Shown one piece after another: positions 1 through 5,926 of a DNA stretch of 11,017 nucleotides. The stretch lies in contig JAISQU010000209.1 of NCBI GenBank assembly GCA_031274005.1, positions 1 to 11,017 on the forward strand, given 5' to 3'. Within the stretch, counting starts at the first letter, position 1, and the number at the start of each line of letters is the position of its first letter. A program made the translations under genes and the position numbers. The notes under the pieces are model-generated. The model worked only from the letters and a program-made list of their open reading frames with translations, was not told the DNA's origin and ran no database searches. Source of the stretch: Spirochaetales bacterium. GTDB taxonomy: Bacteria; Spirochaetota; Spirochaetia; DTKZ01.

Positions 1-1
1 A

Positions 2-163
2 TGAGCCGGTTCCAAAATTAAACCATTGTTTGAAACCCGTGGGGCGCAAGGGATTGCAGGGGCGCGAAGCGGCCGCGCCAGCGGCGGAACCCCCGAAAAG
101 CCCGGTTTTTGCGAAGCAAAAATGCGCACGAATGATTACTGTTTTCATTTTGGAACCGGCTCA
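2..163. repeat. MITE-like 162-bp element with perfect terminal inverted repeats
   Basis: Positions 2-18 (TGAGCCGGTTCCAAAAT) are the exact reverse complement of 147-163, giving 17-bp perfect terminal inverted repeats around a non-coding interior. The interior is GC-rich and foldable. It holds a GGCGCG/CGCGCC pairing at about 61-79, a perfect 7-bp hairpin with a GAA triloop at 106-122, and at 44-59 the motif GCGCAAGGGATTGCAG, which recurs at 732, 2427 and 10785. No protein is supported here. Small size, perfect ends and lack of coding potential fit a non-autonomous miniature transposable element or a mobile structured repeat. No target duplication can be judged because the left end lies at the window edge. 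The ends (GAGCC...) resemble those of the element at 1069-1198. Confidence 0.7.
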
Positions 164-715
164 AATATCCAAATAAAAAAATCAGGGCGAGCGCATTAAA
201 ACTAAGCTGTAGCGCGGATTTCTCCGGTAATCCATGACAGGTCTGAGCGGAAAAGCAGCTTCTCAAAATACTCATTCGACCAGGCAAGGAGTTTCAGCCG
301 TTTCTTTATGCTCTTTTTCGACTCCCGGTCACTTCGCACCAGGGTAAGGGCGATTTTTCGGATAACATTGAGATTCTGCGGCGCGTTGCCGCGGGTAATG
401 GTGCAGGCGTCCTCCCGAAACGCAACATCAAGGACAAGGTGCAACGAGTTTTCTATTCCCCAATGCGCACGGGCGGCAAAGGCCAGCAGTTCAGGGTCTG
501 CCGGAAGCGATGAGACATAATGGCGCCGCTCAACGCTCACCTCCCCATTGCAGTCCCGCATTTCCTCAATCACCGCGATGGATTTTATCGACTTCTATAA
601 GGGATGCCGGGCAATAAGCCAGGCTGCATCATCGGTAACCGCATGGTCCCTCCGCTCTATCCTGCCGTGATCCACATCGTGCGTCGTTGTCACCTTTATT
701 TCCGTGCAAAATCAC

Positions 716-888
716 TGGAAACCCTTGTGTCGCGCCAGGGATTGCAGCATGCCCCGGCAACTGTACGCGCGAGCGTGTTGTGGAGAATGCAGCAACAGGG
801 CAAGGGGCCCTAAAAAGCCCCGGCGTATACAAATGCTATGGGCCGAGCAAAAAAGGCGCACGGAAAAAGAAATTGCACCCCGTGGAGC
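716..888. mobile_element. Structured repeat copy B, inserted in the transposase gene
   Basis: Transposase homology stops after LKGNQGRLH (about 888) and resumes near 715, so this stretch is an insertion. Boundaries are uncertain by several bases. Its core, 732-833, matches 10785-10887 at the far end of the window along its full length, with a run of 33 identical bases (772-804 against 10825-10857). Within the core, ACGC-GCGA-GCGT (765-776) forms a stem with a GNRA-type loop, and AGGGC...GCCCT (797-811) forms a second stem. It ends in GTATACAAA (825-833). No protein-coding sequence is convincing. It may be a non-autonomous mobile element or a transcribed structured repeat; no clear terminal repeats or target duplication were identified. 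Confidence 0.7.
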
Positions 889-1068
889 CTCCCCTGGTTG
901 CCCTTCAGCGAAAAAAGGTAATCGGCCTTCGCCTCTACGATTTGATCGGCTATCGCGTACTGACATCCCATCGCGTCTATCGTGATGATACTGCCTTTCA
1001 ACGCAAACATGGTCAGTAATTGCGGTATTGCCGTTATTTCGTTACTTTTTTCATCCGTTTTCACTTAT

Positions 1069-1198
1069 GAGCCTGTTGCGCTTAAGGCCAAGCCATTGTC
1101 GCAATGGCCCCCGACGTTCAAGGCGGCGCAATTTTGGGGAGCAAAATTGCGGGCGTAATGCGTTTTCGGTTCGCATTCGTTAGAAGTCCGACAGGCTC
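1069..1198. mobile_element. 130-bp hairpin-rich MITE-like insertion with terminal inverted repeats
   Basis: GAGCCTGT (1069-1076) is inverted at 1191-1198 (ACAGGCTC), and the similarity extends inward to 12 of 15 positions. The element sits exactly where the transposase reading frame breaks, between LVLAR and VKTDEKSNEITAIP, so it is an insertion into a coding sequence. The inside folds into two perfect hairpins: GCCATTG-TCG-CAATGGC (1092-1108) and a 9-bp stem with a 7-base loop (1127-1151). It encodes nothing recognisable. Four bases (TTAT, 1065-1068) lie between the left end and the resumed transposase frame; no matching duplication is seen on the right. Its ends share GAGCC(T/G)GTT with the element at 2-163 and with position 10751. 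Confidence 0.68.
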
Positions 1199-1616
1199 CC
1201 GGGCCAGCACCAGCCGGTTCTCAGCGGCCCATGCGCTTACCACGTGCGCCGCTTTAAGACAGGAGAACCTGTCGGCGCTGCCCCGTATGGTCTTCCCGTC
1301 TATCGGGAGCCGCAAGTCCTGTATCCACCTCATAAAGCAGGTTTCCAACTCTTCGGGTTTCAGCCGTGCGAATACCAGCCGGTACACATCGTGCTTGGGT
1401 ATCCCGTTCTTCAGGGGCAGGAAGTTTTTCAGCCAGTCCTGCTTTGCATTCCCGTAATCTTCAATGTCTTCCCAGCCCTCGGCCATGCTCATAAAGGCCA
1501 GTATCGTAATGATGATGACTTCGTCTAACGGATACAGTTTTTTGCGCTCTATGCGCGGGTCTTTCACGTCCTTGAAATACTCGGCCAGCGGCGCTATGGT
1601 AAAAAATCTGTTTTAC

Positions 1617-1645
1617 TTGACAAAGATGTAAGCATAGTTAATGAT
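1617..1645 (+). promoter_or_regulatory. Candidate promoter of the GntR-family gene
   Basis: A perfect -35 box TTGACA (1617-1622) is followed after 17 bases by AATGAT (1640-1645), a 4/6 match to the -10 consensus. It lies just outside the decayed transposase. TTACTT (1613-1618) and ATGTAA (1626-1631) form an imperfect inverted repeat over the -35 box, which could be an autoregulatory operator for the GntR protein. That last point is inference only. Confidence 0.45.
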
Positions 1646-1679
1646 GGCGGTATTCTGAAGGAGTCTGACAATCGCAAAA

Positions 1680-2342
1680 ATGACAGAAAATACTGAAATA
1701 CTAATGACACTCAACAAAACACTGGGCGAACGGATTCTAGAAAAGCTCAAGGACGATATCCTTTCAGGCCGTTATCAGCCTGGCGACCGTCTTTTATATA
1801 CGGAAATAGCTTCCAAAATGAACGTCAGCATGACTCCGGTAAAAGAAGCCCTCCTGCGGCTGGAGCAGGAAGGCATCGTAAAAACAATCCCGCGAAAGGG
1901 AACGTATGTTACGCAGATTACCGACCGTGACGTTATCGAATACACGCAATTACGCGTCGCGCTTGAACTTCTTGCCGCTGATCTTATTTGTGAAAAGAAA
2001 ATCGCCGCCGGAGAGATTCGGGAATTGGATGCCATAAATAAGGAGTTGAAGAAAGCGCTAGATGAAGATCGCGGTACCGACTCCATAGCAAAAGATATAG
2101 AATTTCACTATGCCATCGTAAAACTGAGTAAAAACAAGCGGCTTATTGAACTTGTACAACAATTTCCCTTAACCAATATACAAGCTCTTCGGGGCGCGCA
2201 GATAATGGTAAAATTGAGCCGCATTGTGGAAACGCACAACAATATTATCGAAGCGCTTTGTAACCATAACGCCCGTTTGGCGAAAAAACTATTACGGGAA
2301 AACATCATGCCCCAAATGAGTATAATAGACACGAAAAGTTAG
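1680..2342 (+). CDS. GntR-family transcriptional regulator (FadR/FCD subfamily)
   Basis: A 220-residue DNA-binding repressor or activator of the FadR type. The N-terminal winged helix (residues about 12-76) carries the family pattern: LKDDILSGRYQPGDRL, then TEIASKMNVSMTPVKEALLRLEQEGIV, then the wing RKGTYV. The C-terminal helical region (about 84-205) fits an FCD effector domain. Asp139 and His143 (DIEFH) and His186 (ETHNNII) sit where FCD proteins bind metal or carboxylate ligands, but the usual late His is replaced in LLRENI. The ATG at 1680 is chosen although the AAGGAG at 1658-1663 lies rather far upstream (16 bases). It is followed by deoC in the same direction, 165 bases on, with a separate promoter. 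Regulation of deoC or itself is plausible but unproven; the ligand is unknown. Confidence 0.9.
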   Translation: MTENTEILMTLNKTLGERILEKLKDDILSGRYQPGDRLLYTEIASKMNVSMTPVKEALLRLEQEGIVKTIPRKGTYVTQITDRDVIEYTQLRVALELLAADLICEKKIAAGEIRELDAINKELKKALDEDRGTDSIAKDIEFHYAIVKLSKNKRLIELVQQFPLTNIQALRGAQIMVKLSRIVETHNNIIEALCNHNARLAKKLLRENIMPQMSIIDTKS

Positions 2343-2443
2343 TGCCGGGACACAATGACCCCGCAGGATACCAGCCCGTGGACGCCAGGGGCGGCCGCAA
2401 ACTTCGTTTGCTGCTCGCCCTTGGCCGCGCAAGGCATTGCAAG
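2343..2443. repeat. Degenerate repeat copy C and hairpin between the regulator and deoC
   Basis: This intergenic stretch contains GCAAAC-TTC-GTTTGC (2397-2411), a perfect 6-bp hairpin with a triloop, and GCGCAAGGCATTGCAA (2427-2442), a variant of the motif at 44, 732 and 10785. The preceding bases also resemble those before the copy at 10785 (TTGCT, CTC, CCC). It appears to be a shortened or decayed member of the dispersed repeat family. The hairpin has no T-tract directly behind it, so it is a poor intrinsic terminator for the upstream gene. Confidence 0.5.
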
Positions 2444-2465
2444 CCGTCTTTTTTCGGCATATACT
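2437..2465 (+). promoter_or_regulatory. Candidate deoC promoter
   Basis: TTGCAA (2437-2442, 4/6 match) and TATACT (2460-2465, 5/6 match) are separated by 17 bases, predicting a start near 2472 and a leader of about 35 bases that includes the deoC ribosome binding site. The -35 box lies inside the repeat-like motif at 2427-2442. Confidence 0.6.
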
Positions 2466-2494
2466 CTAGGCGTAAACTTCAAAATTTCGGATAC

Positions 2495-2501
2495 AAAGGA
2501 G
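2495..2501 (+). promoter_or_regulatory. deoC ribosome binding site
   Basis: AAAGGAG with a 6-base spacer to the ATG at 2508. It decides the start against the longer open frame beginning at 2355, whose extra 51 residues would be translated from repeat-like DNA and lie upstream of the predicted transcription start. Confidence 0.85.
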
Positions 2502-2507
2502 ACCCCC

Positions 2508-3203
2508 ATGCTGACGGTAACAAACGAGGATATACGGAAACTTCTTGCCTGCGTTGATTATTCGGAGGCGCTGACTCTTACCGCGAGTCCCAAAGACGCC
2601 CTGGCCGCCTGCGAGGACGCAAAAAAATACGGTTTTCGCGCCGTGGTCGCTTTCCCCTGGAATCTCGGCGTTCAGGTTGACGCTGTAAAGGGTTCAAAAG
2701 TTCTGGCGCAAATCTGCGTGGGGTTCCCTTCGGGCAATCAAACTACAAAAGTAAAATGTACGGAGGCCGAGGAGGGGCTTACCCGCGGGGCGACGGATTT
2801 GGACATGGTGATGAATCTTGGCGCGTTCAAGGCAAAGGACTATAAAAGGGTTACCGATGATATTGCGGCCATTATGGCCGTAGCAAAGCCTTTCAAGGTT
2901 CCCTTCAAGGTCATCATTGAAGTCGGCATTTTGAGCGAGGACGAAATTGTCACCGCCGCCAAACTGGTCAGGGATACGGGGGCCGATTTTGTTAAAACCT
3001 GTACGGGCTTTGGGCCGGGCCGCGCGACAAATCACATCATTGAGCTTATACGGGAAACCATAGGCCCTGAAATGGGAATTAAGGCATCCGGCGGAGTCGC
3101 GGGTATAGAGGACGGGGTAAGCCTTATGAGGTCGGGGGCTACGGTTATAGCCCTTCGAAGACACCTCGTCGATCAGCTTGAGAAGATCGGCTGGAAGGGC
3201 TGA
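2508..3203 (+). CDS. deoC: Deoxyribose-phosphate aldolase
   Basis: A 231-residue cytoplasmic class I aldolase that cleaves 2-deoxyribose 5-phosphate to glyceraldehyde 3-phosphate and acetaldehyde in deoxynucleoside catabolism. The catalytic residues are recognisable: Asp99 in TDLDMVMNLG, the Schiff-base Lys163 in FVKTCTGFGPG, and Lys192 in IKASGG. The TIM-barrel length is normal. Near the C terminus the phosphate-binding glycine segment usually seen in the family is altered here to GATVIALRRHLVDQL (210-224), with Leu216 where I expect Gly or Thr-Ser. No other deo genes are adjacent; a GntR-type regulator lies upstream. The last 59 bases overlap the end of the convergent lipoprotein gene. The function call is firm; the altered C-terminal segment leaves activity slightly uncertain. 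Confidence 0.93.
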   Translation: MLTVTNEDIRKLLACVDYSEALTLTASPKDALAACEDAKKYGFRAVVAFPWNLGVQVDAVKGSKVLAQICVGFPSGNQTTKVKCTEAEEGLTRGATDLDMVMNLGAFKAKDYKRVTDDIAAIMAVAKPFKVPFKVIIEVGILSEDEIVTAAKLVRDTGADFVKTCTGFGPGRATNHIIELIRETIGPEMGIKASGGVAGIEDGVSLMRSGATVIALRRHLVDQLEKIGWKG

Positions 3204-3528
3204 TTTTCTGCCGCTCGGCCGGCAGGTCAAACCAGTTGACAAGACGGCCTTCGCGAAAATACAGTTCGAACCAGTCATATTCCCAGTATTCGTCTCTGGG
3301 CGCGTGCTTTACGGTATGGGGTTTCGCGAACAGGGTGTATACCTCCGTCCTGGTCATTCCTATTCTGAGTTTCGAAAGATCATAAACAGCGTATTCGGGG
3401 TCGGCCAGGGCGAATCCGCCGGAGGCCCGCGGGAAAATAGCGGCGATGGATATATCCGGCTGCGAAGGCGTACAGCATCCCGCCAGAAAAAGAATAACGG
3501 GCACAACGCCGCGCAATAACCGCCGCAT
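3145..3528 (-). CDS. Small lipoprotein with a BamE/SmpA-like domain
   Basis: A 127-residue predicted lipoprotein. The signal peptide MRRLLRGVVPVILFLAGC ends in a lipobox LAGC with Cys18 as the lipidated residue. The segment from about residue 52, LSKLRIGMTRTEVYTLFAKP, then DEYWEYDWFELYFREGRLVNWF, follows the SmpA/OmlA pattern (GMT..EV..L...P, aromatic WEY, F..G.LV). In other bacteria this fold belongs to BamE, an accessory subunit of the outer membrane protein assembly complex; many unrelated lipoproteins share it, so BamE function is not claimed. The ATG at 3528 is supported by an AGGGGG about 10 bases upstream. It is the third gene after the TetR and rsmE genes, 43 bases behind rsmE. Its C-terminal tail, rich in Ser, Arg and Gln, overlaps deoC by 59 bases. 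Confidence 0.8.
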   Translation of the reverse strand: MRRLLRGVVPVILFLAGCCTPSQPDISIAAIFPRASGGFALADPEYAVYDLSKLRIGMTRTEVYTLFAKPHTVKHAPRDEYWEYDWFELYFREGRLVNWFDLPAERQKISPSSRSSQADRRGVFEGL

Positions 3529-3571
3529 ACAGCTTTTCCCCCTTACCTGAAATGTCGGCGGCTTTTTACCC

Positions 3572-4309
3572 TTACATAAGGCCCATTCGGGAAAGCAGTA
3601 TGGCGCCGGCTGCCAGGGCCGCCGCCTCCGTGCGCAGGATACGCTTTCCCATGCCGCAAACCCGGAAGCCCTCGGCGGTAAATTTTTCCAGCTCGGCGGG
3701 CGTCCAGCCTCTCTCCGGCCCGATAGCCAGAACAGCGGACCGCCGCGGCGGGACTTCGCCAAGACCGGCGCCTCCCGGATGCATAACACAGCGAAGAACA
3801 TCATCCCCGTGGCCGGCGGCGCGCGGCCCGAGGGCAAACAGGGAAAGGCAGGCGTCAAAGTTTTCGTGCAGGCGCACATCGGGCAGGAGAGTCTGCCCCG
3901 ACTGCTGAAGGCCCTCCAGCAGATGGCGGCGGTACTCATGATTTTTCCACAGGCTGCCGGACATGTAGGACTTCTCGCACAGCCCCGTCCGCACAAAATG
4001 CAGGGAACGCAGGCCCATGGCCGCAAGGTCTTTGAGAAGCCGCCCCGTTACAAGCGGCCGGGGAAGACCAATGATAAGATCCAGAGGCAAGAGGGGCTCC
4101 GATGGCCCGCGCGGAACAAACCGGAAGCCGACGCCGTCTTCTCCCGCGCGGAGGATGTGCATATCTCCCTTCATACCATTCAGGATGCCGGCGGTAAAAC
4201 TATCTCCCGCACGGGCGCGCAGTACCGAAAGAAGATGCCCTGCGCGCGGGTCGCCGGGCGGCAGAAAGGAAAGTTCCGCCTCCCCCGGTTCAAAAAGAAT
4301 AATATTCAC
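3572..4309 (-). CDS. rsmE: 16S rRNA (uracil1498-N3)-methyltransferase
   Basis: A 245-residue SPOUT-class methyltransferase that uses S-adenosylmethionine to methylate U1498 of 16S rRNA in the 30S subunit. The N-terminal PUA-like part includes HLLSVLRARAGD (25-36). The C-terminal knot carries the family signatures EGLQQSGQTLLP (132-143), IGPERGWTPAELE (196-208) and MGKRILRTEAA (220-230), which form the cofactor pocket. The start is GTG at 4309-4307, overlapping the stop of the TetR gene (GTGA), so the two are probably translationally coupled. The lipoprotein gene follows in the same direction. Pairing of an rRNA modification gene with a TetR regulator is unusual and may only reflect gene order. 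Confidence 0.95.
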   Translation of the reverse strand: MNIILFEPGEAELSFLPPGDPRAGHLLSVLRARAGDSFTAGILNGMKGDMHILRAGEDGVGFRFVPRGPSEPLLPLDLIIGLPRPLVTGRLLKDLAAMGLRSLHFVRTGLCEKSYMSGSLWKNHEYRRHLLEGLQQSGQTLLPDVRLHENFDACLSLFALGPRAAGHGDDVLRCVMHPGGAGLGEVPPRRSAVLAIGPERGWTPAELEKFTAEGFRVCGMGKRILRTEAAALAAGAILLSRMGLM

Positions 4310-4875
4310 CGGGAAACAAAAAACCGGCTGATGTCTTCAAGGGGAGGCCGGGGAGCGCCAAGAAGGGACTGAAGGAGCAGGCCGTAAATCGCGGCAAGGA
4401 TAATCTGCGCCAGAAGAGCCGTGTCTCTGCCCCGCGATTTGGGCAAAATTCTGTTAAGACCGGATTGAATCATGGCGAGCCATTTTTCGTATTCATCACA
4501 GAATCTTCTGCGCAGGGCTTCGTCGGTCAGGGCTTCCAGAATCAGATACAGATGAATCTGCCCCCGGGACCGGGCTTTAAGAATCGTGTCGAATACGATT
4601 TTCAGTATATCCGCGGCGGATGTCGCCTCACGGCTCCTTTCGACCCAGCCGAGAATTTTTTGCGTCATCTGGTTCATGCTCTGCTCGGTTATGTCAAAGA
4701 TGAGTTCTCCCTTTGAGGGGTAATAATAATAGAGCGTCCCCTTGCTGATTTTCGCAGCCTCGGCTATATCGGCAAGGCTGATGCGGGAAACACCCTTTTC
4801 CTTGATGAGCCGGGCCGCTGTGTTCAGAATGCGTTCCCGGTTGACAACTGTTGTTTTTTTTTCCTTGCGGTCCAT
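4306..4875 (-). CDS. TetR-family transcriptional regulator
   Basis: A 189-residue TetR-type repressor. The DNA-binding domain (residues about 10-60) is canonical: ERILNTAARLIKEKGVSRISLADIAEAAKISKGTLYYYYPSKGELI. The helical C-terminal ligand and dimer domain (about 65-189) is not assignable to a ligand; it contains DEALRRRFCDEYEKWLAMI and ends near hydrophobic ILAAIYGLLLQSLLG. ATG at 4875 is the first start downstream of the predicted promoter. It heads the apparent operon with rsmE and the small lipoprotein gene and diverges from the P-loop gene across a 117-bp gap, where an operator for it would be expected. A direct repeat CGGAAA (4881-4886 and 4896-4901) lies in that gap. Confidence 0.92.
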   Translation of the reverse strand: MDRKEKKTTVVNRERILNTAARLIKEKGVSRISLADIAEAAKISKGTLYYYYPSKGELIFDITEQSMNQMTQKILGWVERSREATSAADILKIVFDTILKARSRGQIHLYLILEALTDEALRRRFCDEYEKWLAMIQSGLNRILPKSRGRDTALLAQIILAAIYGLLLQSLLGAPRPPLEDISRFFVSR

Positions 4876-4885
4876 TGCGGCGGAA

Positions 4886-4914
4886 AGTATAGCGCCGGAA
4901 AAGAAAAGTGTGAA
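4886..4914 (-). promoter_or_regulatory. Candidate promoter of the TetR-rsmE-lipoprotein operon
   Basis: On the minus strand TTCACA (4914-4909, 5/6) and TATACT (4891-4886, 5/6) are separated by 17 bases. The predicted start, near 4879, leaves only about four bases before the ATG at 4875, so the transcript would be almost leaderless. No convincing ribosome binding site precedes the ATG, which agrees with this. Confidence 0.6.
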
Positions 4915-4952
4915 GACACCCTGCCCCGGTTGGGCATCTCATGAGCGATCCC

Positions 4953-4982
4953 TTGTCCAAGCCCGCCCTGAACAGGTACACT
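4953..4982 (+). promoter_or_regulatory. Weak candidate promoter of the P-loop gene
   Basis: TTGTCC (4953-4958) and TACACT (4977-4982) are separated by 18 bases. The start would fall near 4989, inside the GGAAAAGAG that otherwise looks like the ribosome binding site of the gene at 4993. The two readings conflict, so this is tentative. Confidence 0.25.
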
Positions 4983-4992
4983 TGGAAAAGAG

Positions 4993-5847
4993 ATGAAAAA
5001 CGCGTACAGGCATCTTGTCTGGCTTCTGAAGGGTGTAAAGGTTTTCGCGCTGGTAGGCAAAAGCGGAACAGGCAAGAGTTTCCGGGCAAAACTGCTCGCC
5101 CAGAAGTACGGTATAGAACTGATTATCGACGACGGACTTCTGATTCGGGACCAGAAAATTATCGCGGGAAGGTCCGCGAAGAAAGAAACCTCCTATATGG
5201 CGGCGGTCAAGACGGCGGTCTTTCATGACAGGGCGCACAGGCAGGAAGTTACGCAATGCCTTGAAAAACAAAAATTCCGGCGTATTCTCATTATCGGGAC
5301 ATCCGAAGGCATGGTGCGCAAGATCGCCGAAACGCTGCGGCTGCCTCCGCCGGGTAAGATTATCCAGATTGAGGATATCGCGACCGAAGACGAAATCCAG
5401 ACGGCGCTGCACCACAGAAACGTCCACGGCAGGCACATTATCCCTGTTCCGTCCATCGAGGTCAAACGCAATTACCCCAAAACAATGGCCGACTCCATCA
5501 AAATTTTCCTGAAGCAGCAGTTTGGCCTGGGGGGTCAGCAGGTTTTCGAAAAATCGGTTATAAGGCCGGAGTTCAGCAAAAAAGGCGAGGTAACCCTGTC
5601 CGAATCGGCCCTGACGCAGATGCTTTTGCACTGTTTGCAGGAAAATAACAGGCAAATCAAGCTGAAAAAGGTCACTATAAAAAACGACGGCCCCTCGTAT
5701 CACATAGATTTGGCGATTTCCGTACCTTATGGGATGGAGCTTATTCCCAATATCAACGAACTGCAGAACTACATTGTGACAAGTATTGAAAGATTTACAG
5801 GAATCATGATTCAGGAATTGAACGTAACTATCGATAGTATAACATAG
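4993..5847 (+). CDS. P-loop NTP-binding protein with C-terminal Asp23/Gls24-like domain
   Basis: A 284-residue protein of unknown role. Residues 21-30 form a Walker A motif (VGKSGTGKSF, Lys28), and the acidic IIDDGLLI (44-51) follows. The region to about 160 (ILIIGTSEGMVRKIAETLRLPPP, IEDIATEDEI, HIIPVPSIEVKRNYP) resembles, from memory, an uncharacterised ATP-binding family found in clostridia and spirochaetes. Residues about 196-284 (KGEVTLSESAL, YHIDLAISVPYGMELIPNINELQNYIVTSIERFTGIMIQELNVTI) follow the Asp23/Gls24 pattern, known from alkaline-shock and envelope-stress proteins. No signal peptide or membrane segment is seen, so it is probably cytoplasmic. The start ATG has GGAAAAGAG immediately upstream. 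It diverges from the TetR gene; the exported TPR protein follows 79 bases on. The reaction and partner are unknown. Confidence 0.85.
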   Translation: MKNAYRHLVWLLKGVKVFALVGKSGTGKSFRAKLLAQKYGIELIIDDGLLIRDQKIIAGRSAKKETSYMAAVKTAVFHDRAHRQEVTQCLEKQKFRRILIIGTSEGMVRKIAETLRLPPPGKIIQIEDIATEDEIQTALHHRNVHGRHIIPVPSIEVKRNYPKTMADSIKIFLKQQFGLGGQQVFEKSVIRPEFSKKGEVTLSESALTQMLLHCLQENNRQIKLKKVTIKNDGPSYHIDLAISVPYGMELIPNINELQNYIVTSIERFTGIMIQELNVTIDSIT

Positions 5848-5864
5848 GGATATAAGACTTGTTC

Positions 5865-5884
5865 GGAAACCCGGCCGGGTTCCC
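5865..5884. other. Palindromic hairpin between the P-loop and TPR genes
   Basis: AACCCGGCCGGGTT (5868-5881) is a perfect 14-base palindrome, extendable with one mismatch to GGAAACCC/GGGTTCCC. There is no T-tract behind it, so it is not a standard intrinsic terminator; it could slow readthrough, bind a protein or stabilise mRNA ends. Confidence 0.45.
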
Positions 5885-5926
5885 CTCGAGTCTCATTGTT
5901 GAAAGAATTTTCTCGGAGGATGAGCC

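Larger units (their letters stand above)
202..1597 (-). pseudogene. ISAs1-family DDE transposase, broken by insertions and a stop codon
   Basis: Read on the minus strand, three segments in different frames rebuild one ISAs1-type transposase. The N-terminal part (about 1597-1199) reads KDPRIERKKLYPLDEV, GIPKHDVY and LPIDGKTIRGS. The middle (about 1064-888) reads KTDEKSNEITAIP, TIDAMGCQ and LKGNQGRLH. The C-terminal part (about 715-202) reads DHGRIERRD, AHWGIENSLHLVLDVAFRED and ends at a TAG at 204-202. Acidic residues expected for the catalytic triad are present: D of IDGK, D of TIDAMG, E of GIEN. The gene cannot be functional. A 130-bp element splits it at 1069-1198, a structured repeat of about 170 bp splits it near 716-888, and an in-frame TAG lies at 597-595, probably where the family has a Trp. 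The expected start appears as ATA (1597-1595), perhaps a lost ATG or a truncation. The coding remainder adds up to roughly the family's usual length, about 360-370 residues, so little has been deleted. No clear IS terminal repeats were found. Confidence 0.88.

Noticed and set aside
180..201. Insertion sequence terminal repeat beginning CAGGGC next to the transposase stop
   Set aside because: No matching inverted end was found beyond the transposase N terminus near 1600.
687..1019. Open frames on the plus strand across the transposase remnant
   Set aside because: They run through the inserted repeat and opposite to transposase coding sequence, with no recognisable protein features.
2443..2458. 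Intrinsic terminator after the GntR gene (GCCG, run of T, CGGC)
   Set aside because: The T run is in the loop rather than after a stem, the stem is only 4 bp, and the stretch lies in the spacer of the candidate deoC promoter.
2355..2507. N-terminal extension of deoC from an ATG at 2355
   Set aside because: The ATG at 2508 has a strong ribosome binding site and starts the protein at normal family length; the extension covers the predicted promoter and repeat-like DNA.
3529..4026. Long upstream extension of the small lipoprotein frame
   Set aside because: It lies antisense-free but out of frame within rsmE, and the ATG at 3528 has a ribosome binding site followed by a complete lipoprotein signal peptide.
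4939..5703. 254-residue minus-strand frame opposite the P-loop gene
   Set aside because: It is the shadow of a gene with Walker A and Asp23-like signatures, and has no ribosome binding site or family resemblance.
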